Below, piece after piece: positions 42,465 to 54,000 of a DNA stretch of 64,000 nt. A program made the translations under genes and the position numbers. The notes under the pieces were generated by a model. That model had not been told where the DNA came from. It saw nothing but the letters and a program-made list of their open reading frames with translations, and did no database searches. Source of the stretch: Phycisphaeraceae bacterium (GTDB taxonomy: Bacteria; Planctomycetota; Phycisphaerae; Phycisphaerales; UBA1924); the NCBI GenBank assembly GCA_019636795.1, contig JAHBWW010000004.1, forward strand, positions 248,001 through 312,000. Reading direction: 5' to 3'. Positions within the stretch are counted from its first letter, which is position 1. Every line of letters starts with the position of its first letter.

Positions 42465-44029
42465 AGCGGGCGTTGCGCGGGCAAGTCGTATTGATCGAGC
42501 TCGATCGCCACAGAATGTGTGCGGTGCAGGTGCTGGTTTCGCGAAGTGGGGTCAAGGTTCAGCGGGTGTGCTCGTCGCCTTGTCCGGAAGGGGTGTCGCA
42601 GGGGACGGCGTCGCAAGTGGGGGCGTGGCTTAAGACGGTGCTGCGTGAGGCAGGAATCGGGGCGCAGCGAGCCTTGTTCGCGGTGTCACGCGGCGAAGTT
42701 GTACTCAAGATTCTGGAACTGCCTCGGTCGGGCATTGAGACGGAGGCGGAGGTCTGCGAGGCGGTACGTTTCCAGTTGGCGCGTCAGTTGACGATGCCGA
42801 TGACCGACGCGGTGATCGATTCGATTGATCTTTCGCCGCAGTCGGACTCGGGAACGCTGAGCGTGCTCGCGGGGGCGATTCACAAGGAGCGGATTGGCTG
42901 GTATGCATCGGTTGCGGAGTCGGCGGGGTTGAAGATTGCTGGGCTTCAACTGCGGAGCGGAGGCATCGCGACGCTGACTGAACATGAAGGGGGGCCGGTG
43001 CTGGTGGTTGCGCCTGGGCCTGAGACGACGGAGTTCGTGGTTGCGAGCAGCGGGCGCGTGCTTTTTGCGCGTTTGGCCGAGTGGGGTGGGGCGTCGGTCG
43101 AGGCGTCGCTCCCGCTGTTGCGTGATGAACCGGAGCAAGGCGGAGGCAGCGACGATGAGAGTGCGCGCCGGGTTGCGGTGGAAGCCAAACGGACATGGAT
43201 GAGTTACCGCGTTTCGCAGCGTGCTGAGGATCTGGAGTCGATCATTGTGCTGGGCGAGGGCAGAGAGGCCGAGCAGATTCGGGCGCGTTGTCATGCAATG
43301 CTCGAAATTCCGGCGCGGTGTAGCGGGTTGCCCGAGCGGGTCGCCATTCGCCCTGAAGTGGACGAGCAGACTCAAGCAACGATCCTGCCGTTGCTTGGCC
43401 TAGCGCTGCGAGCTGGCGCTGGCGCGGGCGGGCTGGATTTTGCGGACCCGAGAAAGCCGCCGGATGTGGGCGCAGGTCGGCGACAACTGGTGCTGGCAAG
43501 CATTCTGGGAGTGATCGTCGTCGGTGGGGCGGGATATCTCTGGGCGCAGAACCAACTGGCTGCTCTCAAGGATCGCGAATCGGCGCTCACGGAAGAACTC
43601 AATGCCCTCAATCTCGAGTATCGTGCGTTTCTCGGTGAGCTCGCGCGGGCAGAGCACATCAAGCGGTGGGACTCGGCAGATCCCGATTGGGTGGGGCACA
43701 TCGCGTGGCTGAGCGACCGCCTGCCTGATCCTGCGCAGTCGCAGGCCGATCGCTTTCTGTTGAGTCTCGGGGCGAGCATCGGATATGAAGGCACAGCGTT
43801 CCCGGGGGGTAAATGGTCGACGAACACAAGCGTGGCGACATCGATATCGGGAAGGGTGACCGCGCGACAGATGTCGCTTGATCTTCGAGAGCGGTTGCTC
43901 GGCGAGCGGCTTCACACGGTGTTTAACAGGGGTGCAGACGTTGCGGATCGGTATGACCTGGAACTGGTGACCAGCGCTCTGAGGCTGCCTCGCGCTGCGA
44001 CCGAGAAGCCAGTGGGGGGTGGATCGTGA
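42461..44029 (+). CDS. GspL/PilM-like assembly platform protein
   Basis: A 522-residue protein. The N-terminal ~320 residues look like an actin-like cytoplasmic domain of the GspL/PilM type (VVLIELDRHRMCAVQVLV, LPRSGIETEAEVCEAVRFQL, GPVLVVAPGPETTEFVVAS). A transmembrane helix follows (ASILGVIVVGGAGYLWA), then a coiled-coil (LAALKDRESALTEELNALNL) and a periplasmic ferredoxin-like domain. This is the GspL plan, or PilM plus PilN in one chain. It should recruit GspE to the inner membrane. The start is taken as TTG at 42461, forming a TTGA overlap with gspK and preceded by a G-rich Shine-Dalgarno; a TTG seven codons earlier is the alternative. Confidence 0.75.
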   Translation: MKRALRGQVVLIELDRHRMCAVQVLVSRSGVKVQRVCSSPCPEGVSQGTASQVGAWLKTVLREAGIGAQRALFAVSRGEVVLKILELPRSGIETEAEVCEAVRFQLARQLTMPMTDAVIDSIDLSPQSDSGTLSVLAGAIHKERIGWYASVAESAGLKIAGLQLRSGGIATLTEHEGGPVLVVAPGPETTEFVVASSGRVLFARLAEWGGASVEASLPLLRDEPEQGGGSDDESARRVAVEAKRTWMSYRVSQRAEDLESIIVLGEGREAEQIRARCHAMLEIPARCSGLPERVAIRPEVDEQTQATILPLLGLALRAGAGAGGLDFADPRKPPDVGAGRRQLVLASILGVIVVGGAGYLWAQNQLAALKDRESALTEELNALNLEYRAFLGELARAEHIKRWDSADPDWVGHIAWLSDRLPDPAQSQADRFLLSLGASIGYEGTAFPGGKWSTNTSVATSISGRVTARQMSLDLRERLLGERLHTVFNRGADVADRYDLELVTSALRLPRAATEKPVGGGS

Positions 44030-45021
44030 CGCGTGGCCGCATTCGACTGATTGCGATCGTCGCGTTTCTCGTCGGGGCTGGCGGTGTGGGGAATCTGCTG
44101 GCTCAGCGGATGTATTTCAAGCCGGCGGCCGTATTGCGGAAGAACATCGAAGAGATGGAACGGACTCAGTCGCGCGTCGAGGACGTTATGGAAGCATGGT
44201 TCAGTGTCAAGGGTGAACTCAAGGCCTTTGGCAGTACGCAACTCGGGCGAGAGTTTGACGAAGTGGAGCATCGTCTGAGGACTGGTTTGCAGGAGATCGG
44301 GGCAAGGCATCAGTTGAAGGGAGTGCAGGTGAGCAACGCGCGTCCGAGGCCGGAGCGGACACCGCTTGCGGGCGCGAGGCTTCGGACACGTCTGGGGCGT
44401 TCTCTGTCGGAGGCGCGTGATTTTGCGGTCATCAAGGGGACGTTTGGCGGGAATGGGTCGCTGGAGCAGGTGATGTTGGCGCTGGCGTCGGTGCAGAGCC
44501 AGCCTTGGGTACATCGGCTCGATCGAGTGTCGATCGAGCCTCGTGGCCGAGAGAGAACCGAGTTTCAGTTGGATGTTGCATTTTCGGTCGTGTTCGCGCC
44601 CGACCTGGCGCCAGCGGAGGCATCGTCGCCAGAGATTGTGGGGGCGAGTGCGGAAGTCATCGCGAATGCGAGGCGTGTGGCGTTGCGCAACGTGTTTGTC
44701 CCTCCGGCACCACCTCCGGCCCCTCCGCCTCTTCCGCCGGTGGTGCAACCTCCGGTGGCGCCTCCACCTGCACCTCCGCCGTATGACCGGTGGAAGGTGA
44801 CAGGGGTGATCGAGCGTCGTCAGGATGGCTCGACAGCAAGCGTGGAAGTGTGGCTGTTGCAGATGGATACGGGTGAGCAGCGGATTTTGACCCCCGGCGA
44901 CGAGGTGCTGGGGCATGTGCTCGAGTGGGGCGAAGGTGAACGGGCGGTGTTCGTGTTTGATGGGCAGCGTTACGAAATTGCACAAGGGCGGACCCTGGCT
45001 GAACGAACGGCGCTGAACTAG
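44026..45021 (+). CDS. GspM/PilO-like protein fused to a GspC/PilP-like domain
   Basis: A 331-residue protein beginning at GTG (GTGA overlap). A short cytoplasmic start is followed by a single transmembrane helix (LIAIVAFLVGAGGVGNLLA), a coiled-coil and a periplasmic domain to about residue 215, as in GspM/PilO. A proline-rich linker (~residues 225-252, PPAPPPAPPPLPP and similar) leads to a ~75-residue domain (YDRWKVTGVIERRQDG, VWLLQMDTGEQRILTPGDEV, RAVFVFDGQRYEIA) that resembles the homology region of GspC or PilP, which docks on the secretin N0 domain. Placed directly before the secretin gene, it may bridge the inner-membrane platform and the secretin. Fusion is inferred from pattern only. 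Confidence 0.65.
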   Translation: MTRGRIRLIAIVAFLVGAGGVGNLLAQRMYFKPAAVLRKNIEEMERTQSRVEDVMEAWFSVKGELKAFGSTQLGREFDEVEHRLRTGLQEIGARHQLKGVQVSNARPRPERTPLAGARLRTRLGRSLSEARDFAVIKGTFGGNGSLEQVMLALASVQSQPWVHRLDRVSIEPRGRERTEFQLDVAFSVVFAPDLAPAEASSPEIVGASAEVIANARRVALRNVFVPPAPPPAPPPLPPVVQPPVAPPPAPPPYDRWKVTGVIERRQDGSTASVEVWLLQMDTGEQRILTPGDEVLGHVLEWGEGERAVFVFDGQRYEIAQGRTLAERTALN

Positions 45022-45088
45022 GTACACTGCAGGTGTGCCGGGCGCGAGCCTTGTGCACCCTGATCCAGGCGGGTGAAGGAGATTGATG

Positions 45089-48000
45089 ATGGATCGCAGA
45101 GAGAAGATGCACGGTCGGATGGGCGTTGTGGTTGCAGCGACGCTGATCGCGTGTGCGGGAATGCCGGTCTCAGCGCTGGCGCAATCAGATGGTGTGGCTG
45201 TGGCTGAGGGGCAGGCGGGTGTCTCTGCTGCCAAGGAACCGGTACGCATTCGGTTCAACTTTGACGGCGCGCCATTTGATCAGGTGCTGGATTTCTTTGC
45301 GCGTGAGACGGGTTTGCCGGTCATCCGCGAGGCAGCGGTGCCAGCGGGAAACCTGAAATTCATCAGCGGGCGGGATTTTTCGCTCGGTGAAGCACTCGAG
45401 GTGTACAACTACAGCTTGCGTGCACATGGCGTGCGGCTGGTGCATGAGGGAGACTTTTTGTATCTGCGGTCGCTGGCCGGTGCGGCGAGCGATGCGAGGG
45501 CAGTCTCGCCGGAGGAACTGGCTGCGATTGCATCGCGCGATCCATCTGAGTATGTGACAACGTACATTCCGCTGAACAACGCGCTGGCGGAGCGCGTGGT
45601 GGAACAGATCAAGCCACTGATCCGCGAACCCGGGCTTGCACAGGCAATTGATCGGCAAAACATGCTGCTGCTCGTCGAGACGGCGGCACAGTGCAAGCGG
45701 ATTTTCGAGATCATCACTCAGATTGATCAGGTCCGGCCGGCGGATATCGGGTTCGAGGTGTACCCGCTTCGATACACGACGGCGGACGCGATCGTGGCGA
45801 CGATCAAAGGGATCGTGCCGGAGCGCGATGAGATCATGGTGGTGGACAAGAACGGCAACGCGCGCAATATCGAGGATGTGAGCAAGCCGCCTCTGAAGTT
45901 GTCAGCAGATGCACGGATCAACGCGGTTGTTGCGGTTGGGCCGACGAGCCGGTTGCCGGTGGTGAAGGAGTTGGTTGCGCTGCTTGATACGGCGGATGGG
46001 AGTGCGGAGGGCGCGAGCACCGGGCCTCAGATGAAAGCATTCGAACTGTCAGGAGTGACTGCGGAGGATGCAGCGACTCAGATTTCGGCACTGTTCAGAG
46101 CGATTCCTGAGGCCAGACGTCCGACGGTGCAGGCGCTGGCGGATGTTTCGCGTGTGATGGTGGTGGGGAGCCCTTCGCAGCTGGAGCAGGCGCGGGCACT
46201 GCTCGATGTGATCGACCCGCGCATCGAGGGACTTGCGAGGCAGGATCGATCGGCACGGGTGGTGCACCTGACCCATATCGAGCCAGATCGGGCGATGCAG
46301 ATCGCGCAGCGGTTGCTGACGCCCAGACAAGTGAAGATGCTGAGTTTCGCGCCTTCGAGCGACGGGCGCTCGCTGATCGTTGCGGGGCCGGCCTTGGACG
46401 TTGATGCCTTGGAACAGTTGATCGCGGGCATTGACGCCAAGCCCGACCTGGCGCAGCATGTGCGGGTGGTTCGGTTGAGCAAAGGGCCGGTGAGCGAGGT
46501 CGTTGCACGAGCGTCAGAACTGGACAACATGACGACCGAAGCACAGCGTGACGCGGTGAAAGCGATTGTCGATGAGGAGTCGCGGAGCGTAACGCTGGTT
46601 GGGTCGGCGAGTGCTCTAGCCAGATTTGAAGACAGGCTGCGTGCCGCAGAGCAGAGCGTGGTGGTTGAGACTGAGACACGCATGTTCACGCTCAAGCGTG
46701 TGCGTGCGACGGAGCTTGCGGGGCAGCTGTCGAGATTGCTGGTGCCGATGTTGACGCCCGAAGACGGGAGCGTGCTGGTTCCACCTTCGATAGATCCGCT
46801 TGACGATCTGAAGACGCTTGTGGTGCGTGCGCAGCCGGAACAGTTTTCTACGATCGAGGGGCTGATTGCGCAGCTGGATCAGGAGAAACCTGGAGAGCGG
46901 CAGTTTCAAGTGATGTCGCTGTCGGGGCCGTATGCCGAGCAATCGGTACAGCGTGCGATGGAGTTGTACAAGGCGCAGACGCAAGGCCTGCCGGAATCGG
47001 AGGCGGGGGAGATTTCGTTCGAGATTGATCGCCGCGCGGGGAAGTTGCTGCTCACGGGGCGGAGTGCGGGGCTGGTGCTGTTCAGCGGATTGCTGACGCA
47101 GGTTCAGCAGTTGGTCCCGCCTATGCGAACGACGCGTGTGGTGGATATCGAGTTCGAGAAGGCGAGCGAGCTCGTCGCGCCGTTGCGGGAGTTTTTGGCC
47201 GGTGCGGATTCGATTGATCCGATGCGTGAGGTTCCTGAGCCGACAATGTCGGTGATCGAGCGGACCAACTCGCTGATGATTACAGCCGAGGAGGCACAAC
47301 ATCAGTTGATCGGCGACTATCTGAAAAGGCTTGACCGGCTGGAACCCGGGGATCTGCCGCCACTGAGACTGATTCAGTTGCGAACAGCGGATGCGCTCAA
47401 CATCGCGGCGATGCTGACACAACAGTACAGCCAGAGGTCAACAGCAGAGCGCATGGCCCGGCCGGTGGAGATCAGGGCGGACGGAAATACGAACACGTTG
47501 ATCGTTGCTGCGCACGCGGATTTGTTTGGCGACATCAAGGCGTTTGTAGACGAACTGAACAAGGAAGAATCGGACCAGCCCGAACGATTGACGTTTCTGT
47601 TTCCGCTGAAGGTTGCCAAGGCTGTGGATGTTGCGACGGCGATGGACAAGTTGTATCCGCAGCCTCCTATGCCGGCAGACCGACTGGGCAGGCCGATGCC
47701 GTGGCTTCAGGAAAAGAAGGAAGTGACGGTGTCGGCGGATCCGAGCAGCAATTCGCTGATCATCGACGCGCCAGCCGATCGTCGGGCATCGCTCGAGGAA
47801 CTGGCCGAGAAGCTTGACCGTGTCGAAGTGCCTCCGGTTGCGGAGCTTCGAACGTATCACGTGGTTGGTGCAGACCTGAACTCGGTGGCGCGGATGCTCG
47901 AGGGGCTGAGCCGGAATGGTTCGCTGAGCAGTGCGGCGCAGCCTGGTCGGCCCAAGGTGCAGGTTGTGATCGAGACTGAGCCGAAGAGTTCGACGCTGAT

Positions 48001-51000
48001 CGTTGCGGGCGATGAGGTGACGTTCGAGAAGGTCGAGCAGGTGCTCAAGAGTCTGACGGCGGTGCCTGTGGACAAGGCACTGCGAATCGTGCCGATTGCC
48101 AACGCGCAGGCGACGGATGTACGGGCGAGGGCGCTTCAGATCTATGACTCGCAGACGGCTCAGATTCCTGGCGCAGGCAAGGTCGATGTGACGATCGACA
48201 GCAGCACGAACTCGCTTGAAGTTGTTGCGGACATCGAGGCGATGGCTCGGTTTGTGCAGATCCTCGACGAGTTGCAGCGGCAGATCGGGCCTGCGCGCGA
48301 AGTGCGCATGGTTCAGTTGAAACTCGCTCAGGTTTCCGAAGTGATCGGGTTCCTGCGTGAGTTGGTTGGTGCGAGCGAGTCGCTGAAAGTCGCGGGTGGT
48401 CCGACGCCAGTGTTTGAGCCGATCGAGGCGACGAACTCGATCATGATTGCAGCCCAGCCGGCACAGTTTGCGATTATCGAGCAGTTGATTCGAAGTCTGG
48501 ATAATCAGCAGGTCGCTGATCGTCCTCCGATGCGGATCTTGAGACTGCGGTCGACGGATGCGGCCAATCTCGCGCTGGTTCTGCAGCGATCCTATGAACA
48601 ACGACCGACGGATGAACGGGCGAAGCAGCCTGTGGATGTGCAGGCAGACGCTGCGACGAATACCCTGATTGTCTCGGCCCATTCGGACGTGATGCCGGAG
48701 ATCGAGGCAATTGTGCGTGAGTTGAACGATGCGCAATCGTTTGATCTTGGCGAGCGGCAGATCCGGATTTTTCCATTGCGAGTCGCTCGGGCTGAGGAAC
48801 TGGCCAGGACGATCGACGAGATGTATCCGCCGCCTCCGATGCCGCGCGATGCGCGAGGTGTTCCGAGGCCGGACCTTCAAGGGCCGAAGGAAATTTTCGT
48901 GCGTGCGGATCGGGCGACGAACTCGTTGATCGTTGATGCGCCTTCAGAACGGTTGGCTGGTTTCGAGCAGGTCGTCAAGCAGCTCGATCAGACGAAGTTG
49001 GCGGAGAATGTAGAGCTTCGGACGTATCGCATCGCGAGGGCGGATCTGGTTGCGGTTCAGACCACGCTTCGCGGCCTGGCGGAGAACGGTGCGCTCACGA
49101 ACGCGGCGCAAGCGCCGATTACGATCAGTGCCGAGCCAGCGAGTCGAACGGTGGTCGTGAGCGGCCCTTCGGAAATTTTCGAGCGTGTCGAGGCGGTGCT
49201 GCGCGAAGTTGACGGCGAGATTGCGCACCCGAGCACATCGATGCGGTTGTATCCGCTCAAGCATGTGCGTGCGGAACGTGTGCAGAGCGTACTTCGGCAG
49301 ATCTTGTCGGCGAGATTGCGTGAGCAACAGCGTGCAGAAGGCGCGTTGGCGGTGCCGATCGAGGAGTTGCTTGAGGTTGCAGCAGATCCTGGTTCGAACA
49401 CGTTGATTATTTCAGCGCCAGAGTCGCTTCAGGAAGCCGCGGAGCAGTTGATTGCAGTGTTGGATACCGAAGCCGCCGCATCGGGACGGTCGACTATTCG
49501 GGTGGTGCCTCTGACGTATGCGGATGCGGCGCAGTTGGCGCAGACATTAAATCAGGCGCTGCCATCGATGAATCTGCCGGGCGGCGAGGTGGTGCAGATT
49601 CTGCCGACAGCGAGTTCGAATGCGATTCTGATCGCGGGCACGGAGGCAGATCTGAAGCGGATCGAAGGCTTGATCGAGCCGCTGGATCGTCAGCCATTCG
49701 ACCCCGAGAAGGCAACGGTAGAGACATTCCCGCTCAAATACGCTGAGGCGACGAAGATTGCGACAACAGTCGAGCGATTGCTGGTCGATCAACAGCAGAC
49801 CGACCCTCGAATTCTGGCACTTCAGATGCGGTCTCGAGATTTCCGGTATGTGGAGCCAGCCAAGATCAGAGTGGAAGCTGAGACTCGAACAAATAGTTTG
49901 ATCGTGTCCGGGCCAACGGTGACGATTCAGCTTGCCAAGTCGATGATTGAGAGGCTGGATCAGCCGACGGAATTGTCGGGGCGTCGTGCGGTTACCTTCA
50001 CACCGGCAAACGGCGATGCGAGTTTTCTCGCGGAGAGCGTTTCGCGTGTGCTGGCGGCGACGAGGCCAGCCGGGCGGTATCCGCTTGAGGTTATTGCGGA
50101 AGGCGCTTCGGGCTCGGTTCTGGTGATCGGGTCGGATGATGAAATAGCGGATGCACTGAGGCGATTGGCAGATCTGGACGATCGCAGCCCGGCGATGCCG
50201 ATGGTGGAGGTGCGGTCGTTTGAACTTGCCAACACAGGAGCGGGAAGTGCGGCAACGGCTGCACGGGCACTGCTGAGCGATGAAACGCGTTGGCCCGAGG
50301 CACTTGTGCGGGCGCGCCGGGTGGGGCTGCGTGTGCCAAGTGTTTCGGTCGAAGCCGATCTGGAGCGTAATCGGCTGCTGGTGAGCGCGCCTTCGCTTTT
50401 GATGCCACTGGCTGAGCAACTGGTCGCATCACTGGATCAGCCGAGGCAGAGTGGTGCGGTTGATGTGCGCGTGTTTCAACTGAAGAAGGGAAATGCAGCA
50501 TCGGTTGCAACTGCAATGCGCGATGCGCTCTCGGCAAGTCTCTCGCCCGGTGAAAAGGCTCCTGCGGTGACCGCGGAGCCATCGAGCAATTCGGTTGTCA
50601 TAGCCGCCTCGACTGAGAGACTTGAGCGGGCTGCAGCGATGATCGCTTCGATGGATGAGTCAGTCGAGCCTGACGGCGTCGGAGTGCGGACGGTCTACCT
50701 CAAGCACGCCAAGGCCGAGGTGCTTGCACCACTGGTGCAACAGATCATCGCGAAGGAAGATCCGCTCGCGGGTGTTGACATGTGGTCGCGAGGCTTCCTG
50801 ATGCGCGAACTTTCGCGTGGTGGTATGTCGTTTGACGATGTTCCAGTGAAAGTGGTTGCAGAACGCCGGCTCAACGCGCTGATCATCAGTGCGCCAGCAG
50901 CCATGCTTTCGCTCGCGGAGCAGGTGATTGAGGGACTTGATGTTGATCGCGGTCCTGGTGGAACGAACGGTGATCGCATCATTCGTGTGATTGTCCTGCA

Positions 51001-54000
51001 GAACGCGGATGTGACGGAATTGTCGGCTAGTGTGGCAGACTTGTTCGATTCGGACGAGACTGGAGAAGTTGCACCTTCAGTGCGCGTCGATGCGCAGAGC
51101 AATGCGCTGATCGTGCGCGGATCGTCGACGCAGATCAGTACGATTGAAGCCCTGGTGAAGGAACTGGATGCTGCAACATTGACGAGCTCGCGGCAGTTGC
51201 GGCTGATATCGGTTGATCGCTCGCGTGCTGATGCGCAAATGATGGCCAGAACACTTCAGCGAATGCTTGAACAGCAGCAGGGCATCAAGGTCGAAATAAT
51301 CTCGGCTGAAGAACTGCTCGAACGCGGCCGTAAGCAGGGACCAGGCGCTGGCGCTTTGCCTGCAGGTCGAACATGGCAGGAACAGACTGCGGGATTGATC
51401 GCGGCGACGGCGCTCGGCGCCATACAGGCGGTTGCTGCCGCGGGCGAACAGGCAGACACTGACGAAGAGCCCGCGCTGGTGATCGCGGTTGACCCGGTGA
51501 CGAACACACTCATGGTCATCGGTTCTCCGAGATTGACCGATCGTGTGGCGGGACTGGTCGAGCAGTTGGAATCGCAGATGCCTGCCGACCCGACAGCAGT
51601 GCGCATCGTGTCGCTGCCTGACCTTGTGGACGCCCGACAAGTGGCAGATATCGTCAGCCAGACTGTGCAGCAAGTTGGCATTTCCAGCTCGACGAATCCG
51701 GGAGGGTTTACAGGCAGGGTTGCAATTCGTCCGGACCTGACCGGGAGCGCGGTCATCGTGTGGGCGAATGAAAAGGACTTTGAATCGGTCGCGGAGATCA
51801 TCGCAGGAGTGTCGCGTCTGACGGACTCTGTATCGGTGATGGTCAAGGTTTATCCGTTATCAAATGTTCTGGCGAGGCAGGCGGTGACATCGGTGCGGGA
51901 TCTCTTCAGCGCCGCGCCGCGAGGCAGGCAGGCGCAGCAGATTCGCGACTTGACGATGCTCGACCCAAGCGGGCGCGAAGTTCGGGCATCGATCAATCCG
52001 GATCGCATCAGTGTCATCAGTGACCCTAGCGACACGATGATGATTGTGGCTGCGCCGCGGGAAGCGTTTGATCTGGTAGATCGATTCGTGGCGATGCTCG
52101 ATCAGAGTCCGGTCATGGATCGTCTGGGAATCCGACGTTATGCACTGGTCAATGCACGAGCGACGGATTTGTCGCGAACGCTTCAGACGCTCTTTGACGC
52201 ACAGCGCACTGGTGCCGGGCGCACTGCGACAGAGATGCCGCGGGCGATGTTTGTTGCGGATGATCGGACGAACAGCCTACTTGTAACTGCATCCAGCGAG
52301 CAGCATGACGAAGTGTCTCGGCTGCTCACGACGACCGACGTTACGCTTGGTGATGTTGATACGGAACTGGCGATTATCCCGCTTCGCAATTCGAGCCCGG
52401 CCGCTGTAAGCCGCATCGTTGATCAAGTGGTCATTGGGCGAGACCCCGGGCGTCGCGAGCGGATTCAGATCTCGGCGGAGGAGTCTTCGAGGCTGTTCGT
52501 CGTGCGGGCGCCGAAGGAAGAGATGGAGCAGGTGCGTGCTCTCGTCGAGCAGGTCGACAAGATCGAGGTCGGTACATTTCCGATCCGCTCGATCAAACTG
52601 GCAACTGCCAATGCGGTAGAGGTGGCGCAGCAGTTGCAACAGTTCTTTCGCGAGCGGGGGACGATAGGTTCGGCTCGAGGTCCTCGGTCGGGTGCAGCAG
52701 CCATTATCGGTGAAGAACGCAGCGGGACACTGATTGTTTCTGCGTCAGATGATGACTTTGCGCAGATCGAATCGCTCGTGCAGATGTTCGACGTTCCGGC
52801 TGCGGGTCGTAAACTCCAGACCCGCATTGTGAATCTCAAGAACGCACGAGTTTCAGATATTTCCGGAACGCTGCGCAACTTGGGGTGGGCGTTGCAGGAA
52901 GAGCGGTTTGGCGGCTTCTGGGGAGGCGGGCGTCGTTCGGCGTCAACCTCGGACACCATCATCATCGAGGTCAATGAACGCACGAACTCAGTGATCGTCA
53001 TGGGTCAGGGTGAGACGCTTGACACGATCATGGCGGTCGTTGCTGAACTCGATCAGCCGCTCTCGAATCAGACAAAGCCGGAAGTGCGGGCAGTCAAGGC
53101 GCAAGGTGCGGATCTGAACGCGCTGGCGCGCATGATCGAACAATCAACCGCCACGCCGGGATGGCGTGAGTGGTTCGGGCGAGATCCTGATCGCGTGGTT
53201 GTGCAGGCTGATCGCGAACGCAGCATGCTGATTCTCGTCGGCGACAAGGCGCGGGTGGATCTGGCGGAAGGGTACATCAAGCAGATTGCCGAGGCTGCAG
53301 TAGAGAGTGATCGCGAGATTCGCTCGATTCGGCTTGAGCACGCCGAAGCTTCGCGAGCGGCGACGAGTCTGTCGCGATTCTTTGCTGAACGCGCGCGCTC
53401 ACAAGGAGTTGATCAGTCGGGTGTCACGATCATTGGTTCAAATGAGGGCAATGTTCTGTTGGTGTCTGCGCGGGCGGAAGATCTGACAGTTCTGAATGAA
53501 CTGATCGCGCAGATTGATCAGCCCGAACTCGGCGAGGGTCGCACAATCGAAGTCTTTTCACTCAGGCACATCGCGCCCGACGAAGCCGCGACGACGCTGC
53601 GTGAGATGTTCCCGACTTCGCGGGCTGACGAACGGGTGATTGCAACTGCGCAGCCAAGCCGCAGTTCGCTGATCGTTTCTGCCCCGGTGCAGCAGATGGA
53701 TCGCGTCAAGGCGTTACTTTCAGAGATAGACGCGCTGCCGGCGGCCGAATCGACACGCATTGCAACCGTGCAGCTTGATCACGCGCGGGCTGCTGATGTG
53801 GCGTCGGCACTTCGATCCGCCCTTCCCATCGGCGTTCGGCTTCAGATCACGGCCAATGAGCGGCTCAACGCTCTCATGCTCACCGGTTCAGATGAAGCAA
53901 TCTCGTTGGTACGCGATCAAATCGCGAGCCTTGATACACCGACGACGACTTCGCCTTCACAGTTTCGGCGTTTCGAGATCAAGCATCAATCGGTGTCGGA

